In this document: positions 6,938-13,420 of the stretch, in pieces
How the letters are laid out: the number at the start of each line of letters is the position of its first letter
How positions within the stretch are numbered: position 1 is the stretch's first letter
Assembly (NCBI GenBank): GCA_043812055.1
Contig: JBDRMN010000027.1
Location: forward strand, 1-28,777
Direction of reading: 5' to 3'
DNA length: 28,777 nt
Source of the DNA: JBDRMN01 sp043812055
GTDB lineage: Bacteria; Patescibacteriota; Gracilibacteria; JAHISY01
The notes under the pieces: model-generated
Database searches by the model: none
Seen by the model: only the letters and a program-made list of their open reading frames with translations
Told to the model about the DNA's origin: nothing
Made by a program: the position numbers and the translations under genes

Positions 6938-8299
6938 ATGAGTCTAAGAGTTGCCATTATCGGCCGGCCAAACACTGGCAAGAGTACGCTTTTTAATAAG
7001 CTAATCGGCCAGCATTTGGCGATTACCGCGGAGGAGGCGGGAACTACACGTGACCGGATCGAGCGGGAAGTAACGCTGAATCGGGTGAAATTCACGCTGA
7101 TCGATGTCGGAGGAATCGAAACCGGCAAAGGCAGCGATCTCGACGGAGATATTCAAGCGCAGGTGCGATACGCGTTGCGCCATTCTGATTTACTGGTCTT
7201 CCTGGTCGATGCGAGAAGTGAGATTACAGCGGAAGACCATAAAGTTGTGGAATTATTACGCCGTACCAGTAAACCGGTCATTTTCGCTGCTAACAAGTTT
7301 GAGAGCAATGATCACTCCCAATTAATGAAGTTTGCGAGCTTTGGTTTGGGTGTCCCAATTGGTATTTCGGCGATTCACAAAATTGGTGTAGATGAATTGG
7401 TGAATGAAATCACGAAGAAGTTGAGAGGACTGCGAACAGCTAAAAAAAAAGACCAGAACCCCACATCAAGTGCGGGGGAGGATAAGGTTGCAGCTAACGT
7501 TGCGATCATCGGCCGACCGAACACAGGCAAGTCCTCTTTGGTGAATAAATTATTGGGCGAGGAGCGATTCGTCGTTTCTGAAGTACCGTGTACGACGCGG
7601 GATGTGAATGACATCGTGCTGCGACACGCGGGCAACACTTTCCGTTTGCTGGATACGGCGGGGATGCGTCGGTCCGGGAAAGTGGGTAGAGGGATTGACC
7701 GCTTCGCGACAGGAAGAACACTGAATGCTCTCCAGGAGGCGGATGTGGCCTTGCTGCTGCTCGATGGGACTGAAAAAGTCGTTGCCCAAGACCTGCACGT
7801 GGCGGAAAAGGCCTTGCGAGCTGGGATCGGCATTGTAATCGTGGTGAACAAAAGCGATCTCTGGGAGGATTTCGCAGAGCGTCAGGAGGCTTGGCTGGCC
7901 GACCTTTCTAGTCGCTTTCAGTTCGCGCGTTACGCTCCGGTCGTGATGGTCTCGGCGAAGAGCGGGAAGAACTTGAATCATATTTTCCCGCGCGTACTGG
8001 AAATTCAAAAAGAACGTTCACGTCGAATCAAAACTCCCGAGCTCAACCGCTTTATCAAGCAGGTTACGGCTGAACACGCCCCAGCCCAGCGGGATACGGT
8101 GAAAACTCCCCCCAAGATTTTTTACGCCACTCAGGCAGATGAAAAAATCCCGACATTTGTCTTTTTCGTGAATCGGCCCCACGCCTTTCACTTCAGTTAC
8201 CGCCGTTATGTCGAAAACAAGCTGCGCGAAAAATACGGTTTCGGAGGAACGCCAATTCACCTGGAGTTTCGAGAGCGAAAGCGGGAGGCTAGGGTATAG
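6938..8299 (+). CDS. der: Ribosome assembly GTPase Der (EngA)
   Basis: A double-GTPase needed for 50S subunit maturation. Two complete G domains occur in tandem, each with GRPNTGKS as P loop (residues 8-15 and again after the linker), DVGG and DTAG switch II motifs, and NKSD/ANKF base-recognition motifs. The C-terminal KH-like domain ends with YGFGGTPIHLEFRER, typical of the family. The length of 453 aa is standard. The ATG at 6938 places the P loop at the normal distance. The inter-domain linker carries an imperfect GC-rich inverted repeat at 7459-7477 that could be another, decayed, inserted element. Confidence 0.97.
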   Translation: MSLRVAIIGRPNTGKSTLFNKLIGQHLAITAEEAGTTRDRIEREVTLNRVKFTLIDVGGIETGKGSDLDGDIQAQVRYALRHSDLLVFLVDARSEITAEDHKVVELLRRTSKPVIFAANKFESNDHSQLMKFASFGLGVPIGISAIHKIGVDELVNEITKKLRGLRTAKKKDQNPTSSAGEDKVAANVAIIGRPNTGKSSLVNKLLGEERFVVSEVPCTTRDVNDIVLRHAGNTFRLLDTAGMRRSGKVGRGIDRFATGRTLNALQEADVALLLLDGTEKVVAQDLHVAEKALRAGIGIVIVVNKSDLWEDFAERQEAWLADLSSRFQFARYAPVVMVSAKSGKNLNHIFPRVLEIQKERSRRIKTPELNRFIKQVTAEHAPAQRDTVKTPPKIFYATQADEKIPTFVFFVNRPHAFHFSYRRYVENKLREKYGFGGTPIHLEFRERKREARV

Positions 8300-8487
8300 G
8301 GGATAGGGTATAGTTCCTGGTTTCTGGTTTTTAGTTCTTGGTTCGGATGTTTGGTTACTTGGTTATTTAGTTAATTGGTTAATTAGCGAATCGTTATTTC
8401 GTTAGTTCGTTAATTCGTGCTGCTTGGCTGTATTCTGTATCCTGCTATTCTGTCTTCTTAATCCTTAATCCTATATCGGTCTATAAT
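8300..8487 (+). repeat. 8-bp period array (TTGGTTAN/TCGTTANT) and -10 box before pyrF
   Basis: Between der and pyrF (222 bp) no gene is seen. About nine units of TTGGTTAC/TTAGTTAA/TCGTTAGT type occupy 8348-8416. The complement of the same text (CCAATTAACCAATTAACC) returns at 8494-8517, so the gap could fold into a long imperfect stem. A TATAAT at 8482-8487 is the likely pyrF -10; its -35 is weak. Confidence 0.55.
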
Positions 8488-8522
8488 ATTACCAATCCAA
8501 TTAACCAATTAACCAACCCCCC

Positions 8523-9302
8523 GTGAATCCAATTATTACCAAACTGCGCGAAATTATCCTGGCCAAAAAAAGCAACCTCGCCGTGGCGGCGGATGTGGAA
8601 TCAGCAGCGGAGGTTTTGCGTCTGGCGGAGCTAGTTGGGGACAAGATCTGCATTCTCAAAACGCACGTCGATATTCTCGCGGACTTTACCCCGGACTTTC
8701 CCGAGAAGCTTCGCGCCATTGCGGATGAGAAGAACTTTTTAATTTTTGAAGACCGTAAATTTGCAGATATTGGCAATACGGTGGCTCTGCAGTTTTCGGG
8801 GGGAATTTACAAAATCGCCACGTGGGCTGATCTCGTGAATGCGCATAGTATCGTGGGGCCGGGAATCATGGCGGGGCTGCGGGTAGTCAACCAACGTTCC
8901 GGCATGATCCTGCTCGCTCAGATGACTCCGGAAGGAAACCTCTTTACCGAGGATTACGCGCTGAAAACCGTGGAGATCGCGAAAAACAATCAGGATTTCG
9001 TAGTGGGCTTCATTGGTTCGAGCGATGAGCCGGAAGTTCTGAAGAAAATCCGTGAAGCAGCCGGAGACGATTTCCTCATCCTTGTCCCGGGGATCAAAAT
9101 CCCCCCCGACCCCCTTTTACAAAAGGGGGGAGAAGGCAGAAGTGGTGGTGACGACTTGGGGCAAACCTATAACACACCGGAAAAAGCCATTCAGGCCGGA
9201 GCCGATGTGATCATCGTGGGTCGAGGGATTATCGCATCTGACGATCCGGCAGCGGAGGCAGACAAGTATCGCTTGGCCGGCTGGGAGGCGCTAAAAGGCT
9301 AA
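8523..9302 (+). CDS. pyrF: Orotidine 5'-phosphate decarboxylase, eukaryotic UMPS/URA3 type
   Basis: The last step of UMP synthesis. The catalytic Lys-Asp-Lys-Asp set is present: K46 in ILKTHVD, and D77, K79 and D82 in FEDRKFADIGNT. The segments SGGIYKI, NAHSIVGPGI, LGQTYNTP and IIVGRGI match the eukaryotic UMPS/URA3 branch far better than the classical bacterial PyrF. Residues 193-207 (IPPDPLLQKGGEGRS) have no counterpart in the family and coincide with a hairpin-forming insertion in the phosphate-binding loop. The start is the GTG at 8523; no ATG precedes the fold, and no Shine-Dalgarno sequence is seen. No other pyr genes are adjacent. Confidence 0.95.
   Translation: MNPIITKLREIILAKKSNLAVAADVESAAEVLRLAELVGDKICILKTHVDILADFTPDFPEKLRAIADEKNFLIFEDRKFADIGNTVALQFSGGIYKIATWADLVNAHSIVGPGIMAGLRVVNQRSGMILLAQMTPEGNLFTEDYALKTVEIAKNNQDFVVGFIGSSDEPEVLKKIREAAGDDFLILVPGIKIPPDPLLQKGGEGRSGGDDLGQTYNTPEKAIQAGADVIIVGRGIIASDDPAAEADKYRLAGWEALKG
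9099..9143. repeat. In-frame hairpin element inside pyrF (type C)
   Basis: The centre is CCCCCTTTT / AAAAGGGGG, a 9-bp stem with a 2-nt loop (9110-9129), with C-rich and G-rich flanks. It encodes PPDPLLQKGGEG, a peptide produced by C-rich/G-rich dispersed repeats. It widens the loop normally reading roughly PGV-x-GD-LGQQY. Confidence 0.8.
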
Positions 9303-9541
9303 TATGCAATGTACAGTGTGCAATGGGTAGCAGTGTTAGGGTTTAGTGTTAGTGTTGACTTTTTGTCTTGAACTATGATTTATGTGATTTTTATGATTGC
9401 CATGATCGCTTTCAATTTGAGTTGGTTGATGGATTATAAGTTGGGCTATTCAAGCAGAAATCTGTGTAATCATTTAATCAGTGTAATCATAGTTCCAGAC
9501 AATTGATATTTAAGTCTTTGCGTCTTCTAAGCTCTTAATCC
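9303..9541. repeat. Gene-free gap with 9-bp and 6-bp period arrays
   Basis: Contains GTTAGT/GTGTTAG units (about 9334-9358), then a roughly 9-bp array (TATGATTTA, TGTGATTTT, TATGATTGC, CATGATCGC; 9375-9410), and a second GTAATCA block (about 9461-9495). The last two are related to the ribBA-ribD gap in the opposite orientation. No ORF or RNA gene is recognisable. Confidence 0.65.
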
Positions 9542-9598
9542 TCACTCAGCAATAAAGCCACCTGCTTGGAGTTCGTAAAGCTTGCGATAAATCCCGCC
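9542..9598 (-). pseudogene. Relic of a second ABC transporter 3' end
   Basis: Read on the minus strand these 19 codons (with stop) encode GGIYRKLYELQAGGFIAE, identical to the C terminus of the intact transporter gene ending at 9650. About half of the codons differ, including the stop (TGA versus TAG), yet every sense change is synonymous. The relic therefore evolved under protein-level selection and was once the end of a paralogous gene, presumably the partner half-transporter, before deletion left only its tail. It is joined to a GC-rich hairpin (9593-9649). Confidence 0.75.
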
Positions 9599-9649
9599 TA
9601 CGCTCCCCACTCACTTTGTTCGTTACGAGCTTCGGCGGGCAAGCCCGCC
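9593..9649. repeat. Hairpin element between relic and ABC transporter stop
   Basis: GGCGGGC-AA-GCCCGCC (9634-9649) is a perfect 7-bp stem. CCCGCC at 9593-9598 can pair with GGCGGG at 9634-9639 instead. The element starts one base past the transporter stop. Without a T-run it is not a standard terminator. Confidence 0.65.
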
Positions 9650-11425
9650 CTACTCAGCGATAAAGCCCCCAGCCTGTAATTCATACAACTTGCGATAGAT
9701 TCCACCCTTTTGTCTTACCAGCTGAGTGTGCGAGCCTTCCTCGACGATCTTTCCGTTCTCAAAGACGAGAATGCGGTCAGCGGCTTTGATGGTGCTGAGG
9801 CGGTGGGCGATGACAATCGCGGTTTTGCCGCGCATGAGTTTACGCAGTGCTGCTTGGATCAAACGTTCACTCTCAGAATCAAGACTGCTGGTTGCCTCAT
9901 CGAGAATTAAAATCGGTGTATCCGCGAGCATTGCGCGAGCAATAGCGACCCGCTGTCTTTCCCCGCCAGAGAGTTTCACGCCACGTTCACCTACGAGCGT
10001 CTCGTATTTTTGCGGCAGTTTTTCGATGAATTCAGCCGCATGAGCGAGCTTCGCTGCTTGCTTGATTTCAGCAAAACTTGCGTGGGGTTTTCCATAGGCG
10101 ACATTGGCTGCGAGGGTCCGGTGGAAAAGGATAGGTTCCTGGGGCACCACGGCGACAGCCCGCCGCAAACTTTTTTGCGTAATCTGCGCAATGTTTTGAC
10201 CATCAATTAGAATTCTTCCCGAATCCAGATCATGAAGCCGTTGCAGCAGTTTCACAAAAGTGGTTTTGCCGCCGCCGGAATGGCCCACGAGCGCGATGCG
10301 TTCACCCGGCTGGATCGTGAGTGAAAGCTTATGGAAGATTGGCCGCAGCTTATTGTTGCTATAACGAAAGCTCACGTTCCGAAACTCAATCTTGCCGCGT
10401 CCCACTTGCAAATCTTGCGCATTGGGCCGGTCCGCTACGAAGAAAGGCATCAGGCTGAATTCCACAACATCTTCCATTTCGTTGGCAGCTTGCTGGGTTG
10501 CCCGGATACGCTCACCGATCCCGCGCAGATGGCTGGAGATCAGATTGTAACTCGCGAGCACGAAAACGACATCGCCAACACTGGCGACTCCTTTAGTCCA
10601 CAACCAAACTGCGGGAATCAGCAAAGCAAATTTGAAGACGGTCATCACGAAGGCTTGCGAGACGCTAATGAGATTGTGAGCAGTCCAGAGTCTCCAGTGG
10701 TTCCGTTTCCATTTTTCCGCCACTTTTTCAAAAATTTGATCTTCCATCTTCTCCCGGCCAAAACTTTTTACCGTGGCGTTACACGAGATCGTGTCAGCGA
10801 GTACGGCGCCGATCCGTGTATCGTTTTTCGCGGCGCGACGGCCGCGGGGGGCGATGAATTTTTTCGCAAACCAGGCGCTCATGAGTGTATAAAGAATCGC
10901 TCCCACAGTCAGAATAATTCCCAAGAGCTGCCAGCGTGCGAACATCACGCCGATCATGCCGATGATCAGAATTGTGAGCGGGATAAAGCCAAAGATAAAT
11001 TGATCTACGAAAGAATTCGCCGCCCACAGTCCGCGCGTAATGCGGCGCACCGTCGCCCCGGCGAAAGAGTCAACATGCCAGTCAGTGGAAAAACGCTGGA
11101 CTTTGAAAAGCGCGTCCTGCTGGATTCGCTTCAGCATGGGCAGCCAGCGCCAGTCCCAAAATATATTTTTGCTTTTATCGAGAATCCAAAATGAAATTCC
11201 GGTGATAGCGATCAGGGCTAAAATGCGGGTTGCTCCACCCACTGCCGCTGCCGGAGCAGCAGCGTTTTCGGCGAGAAAATCAGCGAACATGCCAAAAAGC
11301 TGCGGCATGATGATCTCCGCAGTCGTTTGCAAAATTAGCAAAATCAAAACCACCACTAGCCACCCTGGTTTTTGACGAACGTGGTTCCAGATGAACTTCG
11401 AAACTTGAGCAAAGGAGATTTGCAT
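9650..11425 (-). CDS. ABC exporter, fused permease and ATPase (MsbA/MdlB-like)
   Basis: A 591-aa half-transporter that dimerises to export a lipid, drug or peptide across the inner membrane; the substrate is unknown. The N-terminal 330 residues hold about six hydrophobic helices (for example WLVVVLILLILQ near residue 22). The ATPase shows Walker A GHSGGGKTT, Q-loop VPQEPILF, signature LSGGERQRVAIARAML, Walker B ILILDEATSSLD and the switch AHRLSTI, all intact. The start ATG follows an 8-bp repeat array, so its promoter must lie further upstream. The relic beyond its stop suggests an ancestral tandem pair. Confidence 0.95.
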   Translation of the reverse strand: MQISFAQVSKFIWNHVRQKPGWLVVVLILLILQTTAEIIMPQLFGMFADFLAENAAAPAAAVGGATRILALIAITGISFWILDKSKNIFWDWRWLPMLKRIQQDALFKVQRFSTDWHVDSFAGATVRRITRGLWAANSFVDQFIFGFIPLTILIIGMIGVMFARWQLLGIILTVGAILYTLMSAWFAKKFIAPRGRRAAKNDTRIGAVLADTISCNATVKSFGREKMEDQIFEKVAEKWKRNHWRLWTAHNLISVSQAFVMTVFKFALLIPAVWLWTKGVASVGDVVFVLASYNLISSHLRGIGERIRATQQAANEMEDVVEFSLMPFFVADRPNAQDLQVGRGKIEFRNVSFRYSNNKLRPIFHKLSLTIQPGERIALVGHSGGGKTTFVKLLQRLHDLDSGRILIDGQNIAQITQKSLRRAVAVVPQEPILFHRTLAANVAYGKPHASFAEIKQAAKLAHAAEFIEKLPQKYETLVGERGVKLSGGERQRVAIARAMLADTPILILDEATSSLDSESERLIQAALRKLMRGKTAIVIAHRLSTIKAADRILVFENGKIVEEGSHTQLVRQKGGIYRKLYELQAGGFIAE

Positions 11426-11426
11426 T

Positions 11427-11466
11427 TTTTTAGGTCTTTGAGTCTTTAAGTCGTTAAGTTTTTAGG
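11427..11466. repeat. 8-bp period array (TTAGGTCT/TTGAGTCT/TTAAGTCG)
   Basis: Five successive 8-bp variants directly upstream of the ABC transporter start. The gap up to 11560 also holds the hairpin at 11507-11531; nothing else is recognised. Confidence 0.65.
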
Positions 11467-11506
11467 TTCCCTTATTTCTTAAAGAGCTGGAATTTTATAC
11501 CCCTTC

Positions 11507-11531
11507 GCCCCGCTTCGCGAAGCTACGGGGC
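11507..11531. repeat. Intergenic hairpin GCCCCG...CGGGGC with nested palindrome
   Basis: Outer stem GCCCCG/CGGGGC and inner perfect 12-bp palindrome GCTTCGCGAAGC (11512-11523). No T-run follows on either strand. Confidence 0.6.
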
Positions 11532-11559
11532 ATCGCACGCCTTTTAAAAGTTTAGGGAG

Positions 11560-11619
11560 TTTAGCATAAAAATTTTGTTCAAACGGTGGGTTGCGCAGAT
11601 GAGTCACTAATAGTACGAT
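11560..11619 (+). promoter_or_regulatory. Promoter with upstream motif shared with ppdK
   Basis: TTGCGC (11591-11596), 17 bp, TACGAT (11614-11619). The 15-mer AAAAATTTTGTTCAA (11568-11582) lies 8 bp upstream of the -35. The same 15-mer, in a 23-bp stretch with 20 matches, lies 9 bp upstream of the ppdK -35 (13282-13296). It may be an UP element or a shared operator. Confidence 0.45.
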
Positions 11620-11648
11620 CTCATATTATTTTTTTAACTCCAAAAATT

Positions 11649-12136
11649 ATGAATAATATTGGTGCAACTGGGGATGTCAAAAGATATTTACGCTCGCGGA
11701 AATTCAGGAAGCAATTGTACTTGTCGACGAAGTTTTTGACGTTTTAGATAAGAGTGGGTCACGATTCGACAGCCAAGATTTGTTTAGAAGTGCGATTGAA
11801 GGTGTTTTAAAGAACTTTACTGCGCAGAGCGGGAGAGCGCAGAGCGATTTCTTTAAAAAAAAATTCTTGCCGGAAACTCGGGAATTTATGGAAATGTTAA
11901 TCTCAGGCAAACTGTGTAACCAAGTAATTGAAAGGATGAGAAATTTGATAGATTTACAAGATGGGTATCCAGATAACGTCGACAGTCAGCTGTTGGAAAA
12001 AATCAAACTGGTTTTGACTGCTCCTAAACTTTTGAGTGGTAGGGGAATTGAGCTTGGGAAAGACATTCGAAAAAGGTTAGAGGAGATTGAGACGCAAATA
12101 AAAGCAGATGGATCTGCCGAAACAAAAGCTGAATAA
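11649..12136 (+). CDS. Hypothetical helical protein with an apparent frameshift
   Basis: Unrecognised. The main frame runs open from 11654 to 12136 but has no ATG or GTG; its first usable start is TTG at 11780. The ATG at 11649 opens a second frame for 10 codons. One extra A in the A-run at 11679-11682 would join MNNIGATGDV to KKIFTLAEIQEAIVLVDEVF and give a smooth protein of about 162 aa. A frameshift, real or from sequencing, is therefore likely. The protein is helical and charged, with no signal or membrane segment. It shares an upstream promoter motif with ppdK. Translation from the TTG alone (118 aa) is the alternative. Confidence 0.55.
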
Positions 12137-12254
12137 TTTTTAGCATGAAAAAAGTGTTCAGAAGAATCTCAGAACGAACTCAGGCAAGTAAAATTTAACC
12201 AGCGGGAATCAGTCTATTTTCCAAGTTAAGCGGCTAATAAGTCTTGTTTCACTG

Positions 12255-12283
12255 TTGACAAATTAGAATTATATATTTATGAT
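12255..12283 (+). promoter_or_regulatory. Consensus promoter of the structured leader
   Basis: TTGACA (12255-12260), exactly 17 bp, TATGAT (12278-12283). This is the strongest promoter in the window. Transcription should start near 12290, where the folded leader begins. Confidence 0.75.
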
Positions 12284-12289
12284 TGGGTC

Positions 12290-12478
12290 TTTTATCAGCA
12301 ACGTCATTTGTCGCGCAGACTGCGTTGTTCTTTGAAATCTAGGAAAGAACGGAGAGAGGTCTGTCCTGATGTAGGGTGGATCGTCTTATTTTGAGAAGGT
12401 TCTGCTCTCTCAAGAGGGCAGACTTTCTCTTCGTCGTTGATAAATTTTTTTAAAAAAAAAACGAAAGGAGGAATCATC
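12290..12478 (+). ncRNA. Structured 5' leader or small RNA with competing stems
   Basis: About 189 nt between the promoter and the 81-aa ORF. A closing helix pairs 12291-12303 (TTTAT, CAACG, 3-nt bulge) with 12435-12444 (CGTTG, ATAAA), directly followed by seven T. Inside, GTTCTTT (12327-12333) pairs with AAAGAAC (12344-12350). A 15-bp helix with one bulge pairs 12353-12367 with 12415-12430. The latter strand can instead pair locally with 12401-12410 (TCTGCTCTCT/AGAGGGCAGA), so two states exclude each other. This could be an attenuator or riboswitch, or a stand-alone RNA ended by the closing helix and T-run. No known class was recognised. Confidence 0.5.
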
Positions 12479-12724
12479 ATGCCGAATGTCTACATTGGTG
12501 TTGCAGTGTTCATTATTGTTGGAAGCGGAATTCACATCTTCGCTTCGAAAATTGCCAACCGGACGATCATAAACGAGATGATGGACAGAGGGGAAGTGCT
12601 AGATCCCCTCGTTATCATCCGAGAAAAACTACCGAAGAGAATCCCGGCAATTCGGAAAGCTGGCTGGGCCGCTGCCGCTGCGTTGGCCTTTATAGCTGCG
12701 GTGGCCGCGGTAGCACTTTCATAA
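12479..12724 (+). CDS. Small two-transmembrane protein (81 aa), unknown
   Basis: Not recognised. An N-terminal hydrophobic segment (about residues 4-23, VYIGVAVFIIVGSGIHIFAS) and an Ala-rich C-terminal one (about 61-80) flank a charged loop containing REKLPKRIPAIRK. AAAGGAGG seven bases before the ATG at 12479 is the only textbook Shine-Dalgarno sequence seen in the window and fixes this start over the upstream TTG at 12437. The gene has its own promoter, a folded leader and a terminator, so it is a single-gene unit built for high or regulated expression. Because the hydrophobic segments are Ala/Val-rich, the second may be a marginal membrane helix. Confidence 0.75.
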   Translation: MPNVYIGVAVFIIVGSGIHIFASKIANRTIINEMMDRGEVLDPLVIIREKLPKRIPAIRKAGWAAAAALAFIAAVAAVALS

Positions 12725-12746
12725 ACAATCAACGACGAGAGGAGTA

Positions 12747-12782
12747 GGGGGCTTGGATTTTATTCCCGGCCCCCGCTTTTTT
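12747..12782 (+). terminator. Rho-independent terminator
   Basis: GGGGGC (12747-12752) pairs with GCCCCC (12769-12774), followed by GC and six T. It lies 22 bp after the stop of the 81-aa gene. The complementary strand has no strong T-run before the convergent gene at 12791. Confidence 0.8.
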
Positions 12783-12790
12783 ATTGATTT

Positions 12791-13216
12791 CTAGTTCTCT
12801 ATCTCTTCATCACCAAGCTCACCAAGAGTTCGCCGGATTGTCCATTCGGCACTTGTTTCACTGAGTAAAAAGTTGAACGCCTGTCCTTTGGTAGTAGCTA
12901 TCCCAAGTTCTGCTGAATAGTCCTCAATCTTACCTCCAGAATCCCCAACTATTTTCTGAATAGCCTCTCGGATAGCCTCTCTATCCTTGCCGATAAAGTT
13001 GATTAGCTGGGTTAACTTCTCTCCGAGCAGCCTCAAAATTTTTCTTTCACGATCACATAGGCAATCCTGTTCCAAGCCGTTTTCTTGCGCAAGACGTGTA
13101 AAAATTAATCCTAAATAAGGTCTAAAATTTTCAAGTCTTTTAATCCGTTCAACAAGTTCTTCAATCTTCTCAGCGGGTGCTTTTTTTAGCGACGGCGGAG
13201 AATCAAGTTCAGTCAT
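12791..13216 (-). CDS. Hypothetical coiled-coil-like protein (141 aa)
   Basis: Not recognised. A highly charged, mostly helical soluble protein; residues 16-30 (EKIEELVERIKRLEN) look like a short coiled coil. C53 and C55 lie close together (CLCDRE). A promoter (TTGGGA, 17 bp, TAAAAT) precedes the ATG, with a leader of about 11 nt and no Shine-Dalgarno sequence. The gene is convergent with the two-TM protein. Intact frame and promoter support expression. Confidence 0.6.
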   Translation of the reverse strand: MTELDSPPSLKKAPAEKIEELVERIKRLENFRPYLGLIFTRLAQENGLEQDCLCDRERKILRLLGEKLTQLINFIGKDREAIREAIQKIVGDSGGKIEDYSAELGIATTKGQAFNFLLSETSAEWTIRRTLGELGDEEIEN

Positions 13217-13233
13217 ATTTTGATCAGTGCTCC

Positions 13234-13262
13234 ATTTTAAATTTTTTTGGGCTCATTCCCAA
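13234..13262 (-). promoter_or_regulatory. Promoter of the 141-aa protein
   Basis: On the minus strand TTGGGA (13262-13257), 17 bp, TAAAAT (13239-13234). The predicted start is near 13227, 11 nt before the ATG at 13216. Confidence 0.6.
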
Positions 13263-13273
13263 TTTAAAAACTT

Positions 13274-13334
13274 TCTAGCGCAAAAATTTTGTTCAATCCT
13301 ACTGGTTGCTCGTCTCTGGCCACACGGCTAAAAT
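13274..13334 (+). promoter_or_regulatory. ppdK promoter with shared upstream motif
   Basis: TTGCTC (13306-13311), 17 bp, TAAAAT (13329-13334). The upstream motif AAAAATTTTGTTCAA (13282-13296) is shared with the promoter at 11560-11619. The leader of about 80 nt contains a 15-codon ORF (13348-13395) whose start region TCCAAGCTTCAAATG is identical to the 15 bases ending in the gyrB start codon (19162-19176). Whether the short ORF is translated is unknown. Confidence 0.5.
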
Positions 13335-13420
13335 CTCCAAGCTTCAAATGCAAACAACTTTGCACTTGCCTTCGGAACTTTCCATCCAGGGGTGAGTGTT
13401 TTTTCTTTTTAATCCAAATC

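Noticed and set aside
7459..7477. Inverted repeat in the der linker as another in-frame element
   Set aside because: The stem is short and has a bulge, and Der linkers vary naturally, so support is too weak to list it as an element.
8300..9541. CRISPR array in the short-period repeats
   Set aside because: Units are 6-9 bp and degenerate, without constant repeats of 24 bp or more, without spacers and without cas genes.
10331..11194. Plus-strand ORF of 287 codons opposite the ABC transporter
   Set aside because: Shadow frame: the minus strand carries all ABC motifs, and the shadow has no recognisable motif or promoter.
12145..12198. 17-codon ORF after the frameshifted gene
   Set aside because: Too short, no ribosome site and no features; kept as non-coding.
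13289..13420. N-terminal extension of ppdK from a TTG at 13289
   Set aside because: It would run through a clear promoter (13306-13334) and adds residues absent from the family. The ATG at 13421 gives the conserved start.
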